Source: Entomomonas asaccharolytica
GTDB taxonomy: Bacteria; Pseudomonadota; Gammaproteobacteria; Pseudomonadales; Pseudomonadaceae
Direction of reading: 5' to 3'
Length of the DNA: 64,000 nucleotides
Assembly: GCF_016653615.1 (NCBI RefSeq)
Contig: NZ_CP067393.1
Coordinates: 1,999,673-2,063,672, forward strand
The notes beneath the pieces are model-generated. The model worked only from the letters and a program-made list of their open reading frames with translations, had not been told where the DNA came from and made no database searches. The position numbers were made by a program, and so were the translations under genes. The first letter of the stretch is position 1. Each line of letters starts with the position of its first letter. Shown here in pieces: positions 18,363-26,078 of the stretch.

Positions 18363-19679
18363 TTAACAAGCCATTAATGACTCAATTTCGGCAATCGTTT
18401 TTGGTGCATTAGCAGTCATCACGCGATGGCCTTGTTCAGTCACTACTACATTATCTTCAATACGAATGCCTATGCCTCGCCATTTTTCAGCAACCTTTGT
18501 ATTATCAGGTGCAATATAAATACCCGGCTCAATGGTTAGTACCATACCCGCTTCAAATGGACGACTTTGTTTATTAATGCGATAAGCACCCACATCATGC
18601 ACATCGAGTCCTAACCAGTGGCCAGTACTATGCATGTAAAATTCAGTATATGCTTTGTTGGCAATCAATGTTTCAACATTTCCCTGTAAAATTCCTAACT
18701 CCACTAATCCTTCAGTGATTATTTTAACGGCTATATCATGGGGCGCTTGATAGGGCTTATTAGGTGCTACTTCGCCAATGGCGGCCATGTTAGCTGCTAG
18801 TACAATTTCATAGAGTGCTTTTTGTTCGGCTGAAAACTTGCCTGTAACAGGGAAAGTACGGCTAATATCACTGGCATAACAATCAACCTCACAGCCCGCA
18901 TCAATCATTACTAGATCACCTGCTTTTAACTGTGCGTTATTATCTTGATAATGCAAAATACAAGCATTGCTGCCACTGGCTACAATCGAGTTATAGGCCA
19001 CTAAGCGCGCACCACCTCTACGGAACTCATATTCTAAAGCCGCTTCTAGGCTATATTCATAGAGACCTGCTTTACTTTCTTGCATTGCTCGAATATGTGC
19101 TTTGGCAGAAATATCCATGGCATATTGCATAACCGCTAACTCTGCTTCACTTTTATGCAAGCGCATTTCATGCAAAATAGGCTCTAATGCTTTAAAAGTA
19201 GTAGGCGCTACTGCATCTTGTTTTGCTCTACTGCGCACCACCTCTACCCATTTGCGTAGTTGTTGCTGAACATCGTGTTGGGTGGCGATCAGGGAATAAA
19301 CTTTGCTACGTCCATCTAATAAAGTGGGCATTATCTCGTCAAGTTGTTTGATAGAGAATGCTTGATCCACACCATAATTTTTAATAGCCCCTTCTTGCCC
19401 TGCTCGAATGCCTGTCCAAACTTCCAGCAACGGATCACGATCACGGCAGAACAAAATAACTTGGCCTTCTGCTCGATTGGGAACCAACACTAATAATGCT
19501 TCTGGCTCTGGAAAACCTGTTAAATACTGAAAGTTGCTATCTTGTCGGTAGGGATATTCCACCCCTTCATTACGCTCGACAATAGCAGCCGCAGCAATCA
19601 CTGCAATACCATTAGCATCGAGTTCAGCTAATAAACGTTGGCGACGTTGTTGATATTCAGTAGCAGCAATGGTGATCAT
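18363..19679 (-). CDS. pepP: Xaa-Pro aminopeptidase P
   Basis: 438-aa dimetal M24B peptidase that removes an N-terminal residue preceding proline. Metal ligands are visible in order: Asp pair in 'MIDAGCEVDCYASDISRTFPV', His in 'HSTGHWLGLDVHDVG', Glu in 'LTIEPGIY' and Glu in 'GIRIEDNVVVT'. The N-terminal creatinase-like domain includes 'YPYRQDSNFQYLTGFPEP'. AGGA lies 6 nt before the ATG. Part of the ygfB-pepP-ubiH run. Confidence 0.95.
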   Translation of the reverse strand: MITIAATEYQQRRQRLLAELDANGIAVIAAAAIVERNEGVEYPYRQDSNFQYLTGFPEPEALLVLVPNRAEGQVILFCRDRDPLLEVWTGIRAGQEGAIKNYGVDQAFSIKQLDEIMPTLLDGRSKVYSLIATQHDVQQQLRKWVEVVRSRAKQDAVAPTTFKALEPILHEMRLHKSEAELAVMQYAMDISAKAHIRAMQESKAGLYEYSLEAALEYEFRRGGARLVAYNSIVASGSNACILHYQDNNAQLKAGDLVMIDAGCEVDCYASDISRTFPVTGKFSAEQKALYEIVLAANMAAIGEVAPNKPYQAPHDIAVKIITEGLVELGILQGNVETLIANKAYTEFYMHSTGHWLGLDVHDVGAYRINKQSRPFEAGMVLTIEPGIYIAPDNTKVAEKWRGIGIRIEDNVVVTEQGHRVMTANAPKTIAEIESLMAC

Positions 19680-19693
19680 TATGTATCCTATGG

Positions 19694-20254
19694 TTAGTGT
19701 ACAGTTTGTTCTGTGCTAGCTTTACTTTTAAGTTCAGTGGCAACCAGTAATGGCGCAACCCTTAAAAACTCTACGAGTTCTGTATAATCACCTTCACTAC
19801 GGGCTTCATCTTCAACCGCAATATTTGTATCTAGTTGGGTAATAGAGGCTAAATCTTCTAAAATTTCTAATACTTCTTTAGCTAATTTAGCTGTCTGTTT
19901 GACGCTACCAAAACCTGATAAAAAACCGTTGCTCCATTCAGTAAGGGCATTTAGTCGATCACTTAAAGATTCATCATCAATCGGCATTAATAAAGTAACA
20001 GCCACACTACCATCAGTTAGCTCTTTATTAACCATTTCTTGTAGGCCCGTGATTGCCTGCTGAATAGCCTCTGTTATCTCGCCTTCTTCTAAAAAAGAGG
20101 ATAACTCTGGTATCACTTGCGAGGGCTGGCTACTAGCACCTGCCACTGTTCTACCCCATAAGATACCTTGTAGTTCAGCAGGTGTAATAATATGGCCTGC
20201 GTCAGTTAATAATTTTGCTAGCCCTGCATAAGCAGAAGATAATGTTTGTGACAT
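19694..20254 (-). CDS. ygfB: UPF0149/YgfB family protein
   Basis: 186-aa acidic helical protein with the family landmarks 'LTEWSNGFLSGFG' and 'EILEDLASITQLD', and an N-terminal 'SAYAGLAKLLTDAG.IITPAELQGILWG'. In Pseudomonas YgfB is a regulator affecting ampDh3 and beta-lactam response; here only membership is certain. First gene of ygfB-pepP-ubiH, divergent from zapA. Confidence 0.88.
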   Translation of the reverse strand: MSQTLSSAYAGLAKLLTDAGHIITPAELQGILWGRTVAGASSQPSQVIPELSSFLEEGEITEAIQQAITGLQEMVNKELTDGSVAVTLLMPIDDESLSDRLNALTEWSNGFLSGFGSVKQTAKLAKEVLEILEDLASITQLDTNIAVEDEARSEGDYTELVEFLRVAPLLVATELKSKASTEQTVH

Positions 20255-20667
20255 AACAGATAATAACTCTTGAAAAATAGGTTATATAGTAACAACCTAG
20301 CACTAAGAAACCAACCTCTAAAAGTAGCACAAGCATATTATACAGTAGCTGTAATAGCTATTAATAAGCGATAACAACATACCCGTATTTAGCCTATATA
20401 CTGCTTTGCTCGCTAGCTAGGTGAATGACTAAGTGACCATGTATTTATTTACAGATTATTGCTTGAAACAGGTGTTATATTTTAATTTAGCCGATTTATC
20501 TCAACTACCTATTTCTATGATTAGACTATTATAGTAACAATCTAACCTAACAAAGCTAAAATTTAATTGTATAATTAATGGTTATTACTTAACAGAATGA
20601 CTATATTGTAGTAACTTGATATATCATTAGTTTAAAAAGTTACCTCTCCCCTGATTGGATAAAATTT
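20255..20667. other. 413-bp divergent intergenic region ygfB/zapA
   Basis: No reading frame, tRNA or terminator seen. It should contain both promoters; a TATAAT-like hexamer occurs near 20570 in the zapA direction (TTGTATAATTAATGG). A small dyad ACAGTAGCTGT occurs near 20343. Confidence 0.4.
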
Positions 20668-20910
20668 ATGAAACAACCTGAGACAATGACTGTACATATC
20701 TTAGATAAAGAATATCATCTTACTTGCCCAGAAGATAAACGCCTTGAACTACAACAAGCAGCAGACTATCTTGATAAAATGATGCGAGAAATTCGGTCGA
20801 GTGGTAAAGCTATTGGTGTTGAGCGTATTGCAGTAACTGCTGCACTGAATATTACTTATGAGTTATTAGAGCAAAAATCCAAAAAAGGGGCTCAACAAAA
20901 GCTTTTATAA
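20668..20910 (+). CDS. zapA: Cell division protein ZapA
   Basis: 80 aa, shorter than the roughly 100-residue norm. Contains the ZapA head 'VHILDKEYHLTCPEDKRLELQQAADYLDKMMREIR' and the beginning of the coiled coil 'ALNITYELLEQKSK'; the tail of the coiled coil is truncated. ZapA binds and bundles FtsZ at the septum. Genomic position (between ygfB and 6S RNA/fau) is the textbook one and settles the identification. Confidence 0.9.
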   Translation: MKQPETMTVHILDKEYHLTCPEDKRLELQQAADYLDKMMREIRSSGKAIGVERIAVTAALNITYELLEQKSKKGAQQKLL

Positions 20911-20990
20911 GCCATTAAATATTTGCTTGCAAAATAGCTTAATGCATTGCAACACAATGGTGATATTACCCATAATTGGTTTAATTAGTG

Positions 20991-21018
20991 TTTACAGTTG
21001 CGCTAATTAGCGTATAAT
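20991..21018 (+). promoter_or_regulatory. Promoter of 6S RNA
   Basis: TTTACA (20991-20996) and TATAAT (21013-21018) with a 16-bp spacer, about 7 bp before the predicted 5' end of 6S RNA. A clean sigma-70 promoter. Confidence 0.7.
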
Positions 21019-21024
21019 AAAATT

Positions 21025-21201
21025 AACTCCTCGGATGTTCGTCAATTGGAGACGTCCCTGAGCCGATAATCTTTTAAACGGGGGTTATCAAATGACTGGT
21101 GTGCATGTCCGTTTCACGGAAAGCCTAAAGGTCTGCGGTAGCCACCACCTTGAACTTCTGGGTTCAAGGGCTAACCCAATAACGGCATCTTTGGAGCTCT
21201 A
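21025..21201 (+). ncRNA. ssrS: 6S RNA
   Basis: The gap between zapA and fau holds a GC-richer stretch starting near AACTCCTCGGATGTTCG and ending near CGGCATCTTTGGAGCTCT, whose ends pair to form the closing stem (CTCC/GGAG, GATG/CATC). Internal segments such as 'CTTGAACTTCTGGGTTCAAGGG' form a hairpin. Size near 177 nt, position and upstream promoter all match 6S RNA, which mimics open promoter DNA and sequesters RNA polymerase-sigma70 in stationary phase. Exact ends are estimates. Confidence 0.88.
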
Positions 21202-21222
21202 TCTTTACTAAGCCTAATCATT

Positions 21223-21828
21223 ATGACAATTACGGCCGCCACTCTCTCCCCAAAAGCGCTACGCAAATTACTACGCAACCGTAGATGCACACTTACTCCC
21301 TTACAGCAAAAAATAGCCGCCAAACACCTATATCAACAAGTTATTCATCACCCATTATTTAGAAAAGCACAGCATATCGGTTTATATATAGCTAATGATG
21401 GTGAGATAGACCCTTATCTATTACTAAAAGCAGCACAGCGTTATAAAAAAACTATTTATTTACCTATCTTACAACGTTGGCCTAAGTTTGCTATGGCTTT
21501 TCAGCGTATAACTCCTGATACACGTTGGACACTCAATCGCTTTAATATTAAACAACCTGTGGCTAGTTTTCGTCATCAAGTTCATCCTGTAAAACTTGAT
21601 CTTATTTTAATGCCATTAGTAGGGTTTGATGAATATGGTGGGCGTTTAGGTATGGGTGGTGGTTTTTATGACCGTTACCTCAGTTATTTAAAAAATCGTA
21701 AACGTTGGCATAAACCTTATTTATTAGGCTTAGCCCATGAATGCCAAAAAGTAGATAAATTACAATTAAATAGTTGGGATATTCCTGTACACGCCATTGT
21801 GACAGATCAACGTTGGTATACTCAATAA
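21223..21828 (+). CDS. fau: 5-formyltetrahydrofolate cyclo-ligase
   Basis: 201 aa. ATP-dependent conversion of 5-formyl-THF to 5,10-methenyl-THF. Motifs: N-terminal 'RKLLRNRRCTLTPLQQKIAA', 'LYIANDGEIDPYLLL', and the ATP-binding 'LGMGGGFYDRYLSYL'. Immediately downstream of 6S RNA, the classic ssrS-fau transcription unit; processing of the 6S transcript and fau expression are linked in E. coli. Confidence 0.93.
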   Translation: MTITAATLSPKALRKLLRNRRCTLTPLQQKIAAKHLYQQVIHHPLFRKAQHIGLYIANDGEIDPYLLLKAAQRYKKTIYLPILQRWPKFAMAFQRITPDTRWTLNRFNIKQPVASFRHQVHPVKLDLILMPLVGFDEYGGRLGMGGGFYDRYLSYLKNRKRWHKPYLLGLAHECQKVDKLQLNSWDIPVHAIVTDQRWYTQ

Positions 21829-21858
21829 CGCTTATTTTTAAAATAACGAGAAATTAAT

Positions 21859-22359
21859 ATGCTAATTATTTTCGGTGGTTTACCCGCCACAGGTAAAACA
21901 ACCATTGCCCAAGCCCTTGCTAAGCATATAAAAGCCACCTATTTACGAGTTGATACGATTGAACACAGCATAGCATTAACTGGAAAAGTATCTGCTGATA
22001 TGGAGGATATGGGTTATCGCATTGGCTATAGTCTAGCAACAGAAAACCTAAAACTAGGCAATAGTGTGATTGCTGATTCGGTTAATCCGCTAGATCTTAC
22101 CAGAGCAGCATGGCGTAACGCGGCTAAATTAGCTGCTAGTGAATATTTAGAAGTGGAAATTATCTGCTCTGATAAAACCATTCATCAACAACACGCAGAA
22201 AATCGTTTAACTGATATCCCCAACTTTACATTACCTACATGGCAAAAAATTACTGATCGTTACTATCAGCCTTGGCTTAATAAACCACTCACCATAGATA
22301 CTGCCACCACTTCTGTAGCACAAGCAGTAGACCTTATTCTACAATACCTTAGTAAATAA
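21859..22359 (+). CDS. P-loop kinase-like protein (AAA_33)
   Basis: 166 aa, Walker A 'GGLPATGKTTIAQALA' at residues 6-21, 'YLRVDTIEHSI' (substrate Asp) and 'VIADSVNPL' as Walker B. This is the zeta-toxin/polynucleotide-kinase-like small ATPase family annotated as AAA_33. Substrate unknown; there is no adjacent antitoxin, so a toxin role is not indicated. Follows fau by 30 bp and may share its transcript. Confidence 0.75.
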   Translation: MLIIFGGLPATGKTTIAQALAKHIKATYLRVDTIEHSIALTGKVSADMEDMGYRIGYSLATENLKLGNSVIADSVNPLDLTRAAWRNAAKLAASEYLEVEIICSDKTIHQQHAENRLTDIPNFTLPTWQKITDRYYQPWLNKPLTIDTATTSVAQAVDLILQYLSK

Positions 22360-22475
22360 TTAGATGTGGGTAATTTTTTTGATGGAAGACTTTAATAATA
22401 CAGCACTAAAAAAGCTTTATTAAGCTTTTAGCACTATACAAAAGGTATTTAATAAAGGACGATAAATAGTTATTA

Positions 22476-23105
22476 TTAGTGATAATACATAGCATTATCA
22501 TAACTCACTTTCGTTAAATCAATCCTAATATTATCTTTGGCTTGGGTTAAAAATTTTTCAGCTAACCACTGTTCCTTATTATTAGGATTAGGTTGTAATA
22601 ACATAGGCTGTGCATTTTTAATACGCGGCCCTTCTGGCATGCCACCTTGTAAATACTTAATCACTCGCCATACACCTGAGTGAGCAATAATCAATGGGAA
22701 GTCGTAGTGGTTTAAAATCTCGCTAAGTGAAGCTGCTACTCGCTCCATAAAATCTATCCATGCTTCACCTTTGGCAGGCGTTGCAAAATAATCTCTTTGC
22801 TCAGGGATAGGAGTACCTTCTAAACGCCCCCAATCACGTTCATTAAGCCCTTTAAAAATGGTAAAAGATTGATTAGGTAATGCTAATTCAGCCGTCATTT
22901 GGGTGCGTCTCAAAGCACTGGTAGCAATACATGACCATTGATATTTAGCTAATAGCTCACCGCAATCAATGGCTTGATTAACACCTGTGGTATCCAGCAA
23001 CATATCCAGACTACCGCACACCATATGTTTTGAATTAGCGTCTGTTTGTGCATGCCGCATAAACACAAAGGGTTTACGAGGTAAAGTTAGTTTTTTTATT
23101 GTCAT
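22476..23105 (-). CDS. Histidine phosphatase family protein
   Basis: 209-aa branch-1 histidine phosphatase (phosphoglycerate-mutase fold). Phospho-His in 'FMRHAQTDAN' (RHA instead of the commoner RHG), 'SALRRTQMTAELAL', the acid 'GLNERDWGRLEG', and the second active-site His in 'LIIAHSGVWR'. The substrate is not readable; alpha-ribazole phosphatase or a broad-specificity phosphatase are possibilities. Monocistronic. Confidence 0.8.
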   Translation of the reverse strand: MTIKKLTLPRKPFVFMRHAQTDANSKHMVCGSLDMLLDTTGVNQAIDCGELLAKYQWSCIATSALRRTQMTAELALPNQSFTIFKGLNERDWGRLEGTPIPEQRDYFATPAKGEAWIDFMERVAASLSEILNHYDFPLIIAHSGVWRVIKYLQGGMPEGPRIKNAQPMLLQPNPNNKEQWLAEKFLTQAKDNIRIDLTKVSYDNAMYYH

Positions 23106-23288
23106 AAAAACTCCGTTATTGTTTATCCAAAATAGTTACTGCTTTTAAATAAAACCCCATCATTGGTTTTATTTTCTATTAGCATAAACAAGGTTTATGT
23201 CAGGAGTATGACAACCTAAAAAGTTAGTTACATTTTTTTGATAACGATGGCTAAACGTGTACGCTGTAAAGTTTTTACTTATAGTTTA

Positions 23289-24644
23289 TTAGGCGGTAAT
23301 TTTGACACCTAAACCCGTTGGCTTCACTAAATAAAACTGGATATTCCAGCGATGTAACATTGCCACCTGTTTCACAATAGAAATACCTAGCCCACTGCCT
23401 GTTATATCCATCCCTGCGGGTCTATAGAAACGCTCTCCCAAGCGGGCTAAGGTTTCCTTATCAACACCCTGTCCATTATCTTCAATAGTAATCACCCTAC
23501 TATTTTCGGTAATTGTTATTTGGCTGTGCTGAGGGCAATATTTAATGGCATTATCAATTAAGTTACGAATCAATAGTGAAACAAATAAAGGGTTACCTTT
23601 ACACTGGGTATTTTTATTAATCAGTTGATATTTAATACTGATCTGTTTTTTATTTGCCAATGGCGTTAATAAATCAATTTCAGAGGCGATTAAACCCTGC
23701 CAATCAATCGGCTGTTGCTCGGTTATTTTTGACTCTGCATCAAGCCTTGATAAGGTTAATAGTTGATCAACCAGACGACTCGCTCTGTCGATGCCTGTAA
23801 TTAAATTATTAAGCGCTGTTTTTTGTTGTTCAGAATTTATGGCGGAAATCTGTGCCACTTCTGCTTGAATTCTTAATGCGGTTAAGGGTGAACGCAATTC
23901 ATGGGCAGCGTTTTCGGTAAAACGTCTTTCCCTGATAATCATGGCAGAAATTTTATTAAATAAGGAATTAAGGGCGGCTATAAAAGGTTTAATTTCTTTT
24001 GGTGCATCCTTATCTATAATCTGCGTTGAGTCATCAGGTTGTCTTTGTTGTAATTCTTTGGCTAATTTATTTAAGGGTAATAACTCACGGGAAATAGTGA
24101 TAATAGTTACTATCATTAAGATAGTAATCATAATCAGCCAAGGTAACGCTTGTGCAATGGCCATTCGTTCTGCCATTTCTTCACGGTATTCATTCTCTTG
24201 GCCTACTGCTATAATGGTTTTGTTATCGTGCGTCCTGAGCCAAATAATTCGCCATTCTTTAGTATCTTCCATATACACAGGGTCTGCTTGTTGCAGCACT
24301 TTATTATTAAATATAAAGTCCTCACCATCTTCATCATCGTGCAGAATCATTTTTCCATATTGGTTAAAAACCGCAAAGGATAAAACATCGTCATCATAGT
24401 CAAAACGTTTTATAGCTTTTGAATGGACTTCAACTATTTGTGATTTTTCATCGTCATTCTGTGATAGATCATTTAAATCTAATGAGGCTAGGCGTTTAGC
24501 AAAAAGTACTTGTTGGCTATCAAAAACTTCTTTTAATATTTTTCTGGATAGTACATAGGTAATACCTGTGGCAATGCTCCAAGTAATCACAATGGTAATA
24601 CAAAAATAAATAATAAATCTAAATTTTAAACTGAGCCTTTTCAT
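23289..24644 (-). CDS. qseC: Sensor histidine kinase QseC/PmrB-like
   Basis: 451 aa. TM1 at about 10-32, an unusually acidic periplasmic domain (DLSQNDDEK, FDYDDD, DDEDGEDF), TM2 at about 168-186, HAMP-like linker, phospho-acceptor His in 'ENAAHELRSPLTALRIQAE', N box 'LIRNLIDNAIKYCP', 'IEDNGQGV' and 'GSGLGISIVKQV'. The H-box and the linked ygiW and qseB place it in the QseC/PmrB group. The acidic sensor could bind metal ions, as in PmrB; that is inference. Overlaps qseB by 4 nt. Confidence 0.82.
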   Translation of the reverse strand: MKRLSLKFRFIIYFCITIVITWSIATGITYVLSRKILKEVFDSQQVLFAKRLASLDLNDLSQNDDEKSQIVEVHSKAIKRFDYDDDVLSFAVFNQYGKMILHDDEDGEDFIFNNKVLQQADPVYMEDTKEWRIIWLRTHDNKTIIAVGQENEYREEMAERMAIAQALPWLIMITILMIVTIITISRELLPLNKLAKELQQRQPDDSTQIIDKDAPKEIKPFIAALNSLFNKISAMIIRERRFTENAAHELRSPLTALRIQAEVAQISAINSEQQKTALNNLITGIDRASRLVDQLLTLSRLDAESKITEQQPIDWQGLIASEIDLLTPLANKKQISIKYQLINKNTQCKGNPLFVSLLIRNLIDNAIKYCPQHSQITITENSRVITIEDNGQGVDKETLARLGERFYRPAGMDITGSGLGISIVKQVAMLHRWNIQFYLVKPTGLGVKITA

Positions 24645-25303
24645 TGCTCATTTCCTAGAATATAGCCTGCACCATACACGGTTTTGATTATTTTATTACC
24701 TAACTTTTTACGTAAGTTATGGATATATACATCCACCGTATTACTGCTTACATCAGTATCCCAAGAATACAATTTTTCTTGTAATAATTCACGAGATAAC
24801 AGTCGATTAGGATTAAGTAAAAACAGCTCTAAGATATTCACTTCTTTAGTGGTTAAGGAAACCGATTGATTATCACGGGTTACTTGACGGTTGGCAATAT
24901 TAAGACGAATATCTTCATAGACTAATTCAGAGGAACTTTGTCCATGGGTACGCCTGATAATAGTTTGTAAACGTGCTGATAATTCTTCTAAAGCAAAGGG
25001 CTTACATAAATAATCATCAGCACCACATTGTAGCCCTGTGACCCGTTGCTCTATGGCATCTCGTGCAGTCAAAATAATAATAGGTTGTTGCAGGCCATTT
25101 TTACGCCAATAAGAAAGAATTTGCATACCATCTATTTTAGGTAAGCCAAGATCTAAAATCACTGCATCATAATCAGCCGCTAAAAGTGCCTGTTGCCCTT
25201 GTGAACCATCTGTAAACCAATCTACTGAGTAACCATAGGCTGTTAATCCTACCTTAATACCATCGCCGATTAATTTATCATCTTCAATCAGTAAGATTCG
25301 CAT
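24641..25303 (-). CDS. qseB: Response regulator QseB/PmrA-like
   Basis: 220-aa OmpR-family regulator. Receiver with E7-D8-D9 and phospho-Asp51 in '[14 protein letters not shown]', 'ILTARDA', 'YLCKPFALEEL'; winged helix with 'LTTKEVNILELFLLNPN' and 'VDVYIHNLRKKLG'. Transcribed after ygiW and coupled to qseC by a 4-nt overlap, an order known from Pasteurellaceae ygiW-qseBC. The likely binding site is the CTTAAT-N5-CTTAAT repeat upstream of ygiW, implying autoregulation. Confidence 0.85.
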   Translation of the reverse strand: MRILLIEDDKLIGDGIKVGLTAYGYSVDWFTDGSQGQQALLAADYDAVILDLGLPKIDGMQILSYWRKNGLQQPIIILTARDAIEQRVTGLQCGADDYLCKPFALEELSARLQTIIRRTHGQSSSELVYEDIRLNIANRQVTRDNQSVSLTTKEVNILELFLLNPNRLLSRELLQEKLYSWDTDVSSNTVDVYIHNLRKKLGNKIIKTVYGAGYILGNEQ

Positions 25304-25427
25304 AGTTATTTTTCAATCAAATATTATTAGTCATCAATAAGCATAACTTATCTTGAATAATAATTATACAGGGTGATGGAGAGCCCCTATGATAGGGGCT
25401 TGCCAAAGCTGAGAGATTATTAGCTTT

Positions 25428-25450
25428 ATTAAGACAGGGATTATCTTAAT
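25428..25450 (-). terminator. Hairpin between ygiW and qseB
   Basis: ATTAAGA/TCTTAAT 7-bp arms around a 9-nt loop just past the ygiW stop, with a second GC-rich hairpin AGCCCCT/AGGGGCT at 25382-25398. Neither has a good U-run on the minus strand, so they may attenuate rather than end the ygiW transcript before qseB. Confidence 0.4.
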
Positions 25451-25452
25451 AA

Positions 25453-25839
25453 CTAAATTTTCTTGATGCTTTTAACATCAATCTCAACTTTTCCCCAAGG
25501 GCTGTCTTTATCCACTTCACCAATGATTTCAACAGTATCTGTAGGGGCTACAGTTAAGCCGTACCAAAGATCATTGTCTATTTCAACAACCACTTTACCA
25601 GTACTGTCTTGGAAAGAGTATTTGTCTTCCCTGATATGTTGAACAATGTTGCCTCTCAACGTTACATAACTATCATCTGCTAAAGATTGCGCTTGTTTAA
25701 CCGACATTAACTTAGCAGATGTATTGGCTGGCCCAGTGTAGCCACCTGCATTATTTGCTGTACTAGCACCTGTAAAACCATCCGCTAAAACAAGGGAACT
25801 AGAAGCAACTAATAAACTAGCTAATATATATTTTTTCAT
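25453..25839 (-). CDS. ygiW: YgiW/YdeI-type periplasmic stress protein (BOF domain)
   Basis: 128 aa; signal peptide MKKYILASLLVASSSLVLA, then a short 'GFTGASTANNAGGYTGP' linker and a bacterial OB-fold with 'MSVKQAQSLADDSYVTLRGNIV', 'YSFQDSTGKVVVEID' and 'VEIIGEVDKD', the family hallmarks. YgiW/VisP proteins act in the periplasm in stress and cationic peptide tolerance. First gene of the ygiW-qseB-qseC unit with a PmrA/QseB-type box 83 bp upstream. Confidence 0.88.
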   Translation of the reverse strand: MKKYILASLLVASSSLVLADGFTGASTANNAGGYTGPANTSAKLMSVKQAQSLADDSYVTLRGNIVQHIREDKYSFQDSTGKVVVEIDNDLWYGLTVAPTDTVEIIGEVDKDSPWGKVEIDVKSIKKI

Positions 25840-25921
25840 GTTGACACTCTCTTATAAAAATTGATTTTATAGTGATAAAGGGCTGTTCCTTTATCTGATG
25901 AGGTCATTAAAACAGAACATT

Positions 25922-25938
25922 ATTAAGGAATTATTAAG
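25922..25938 (-). promoter_or_regulatory. PmrA/QseB-type direct-repeat box upstream of ygiW
   Basis: On the minus strand the sequence is CTTAAT-AATTC-CTTAAT, two identical hexamers 5 bp apart, which fits the PmrA/QseB consensus (C/T)TTAA(G/T)-N5-(C/T)TTAA(G/T). It points towards ygiW-qseBC, so self-activation by QseB is likely. Confidence 0.65.
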
Positions 25939-26078
25939 TATTTATAATTTTTCTAAGCGTTAAAATAGTATCAACATTAATAATATAAAGTTGTATATTC
26001 TGTATTGTCTAATAGGTAAGCAAGATAAGGCTTAGCTGTTTATTTTTTAATTTCAGTAAGCCTTATAACACAGAATGA

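Noticed and set aside
21859-22359. Zeta-toxin-like kinase as part of a toxin-antitoxin pair
   Set aside because: It has the P-loop fold but no adjacent antitoxin-sized gene; it follows fau like an ordinary enzyme.
23941-24399. Plus-strand frames of 152 and 77 codons opposite qseC
   Set aside because: Antisense shadows of a well-supported kinase.
26027-26064. AAGGCTTA/TAAGCCTT inverted repeat after the MORN protein gene
   Set aside because: The 22-nt loop and lack of a U-run make it a poor terminator.
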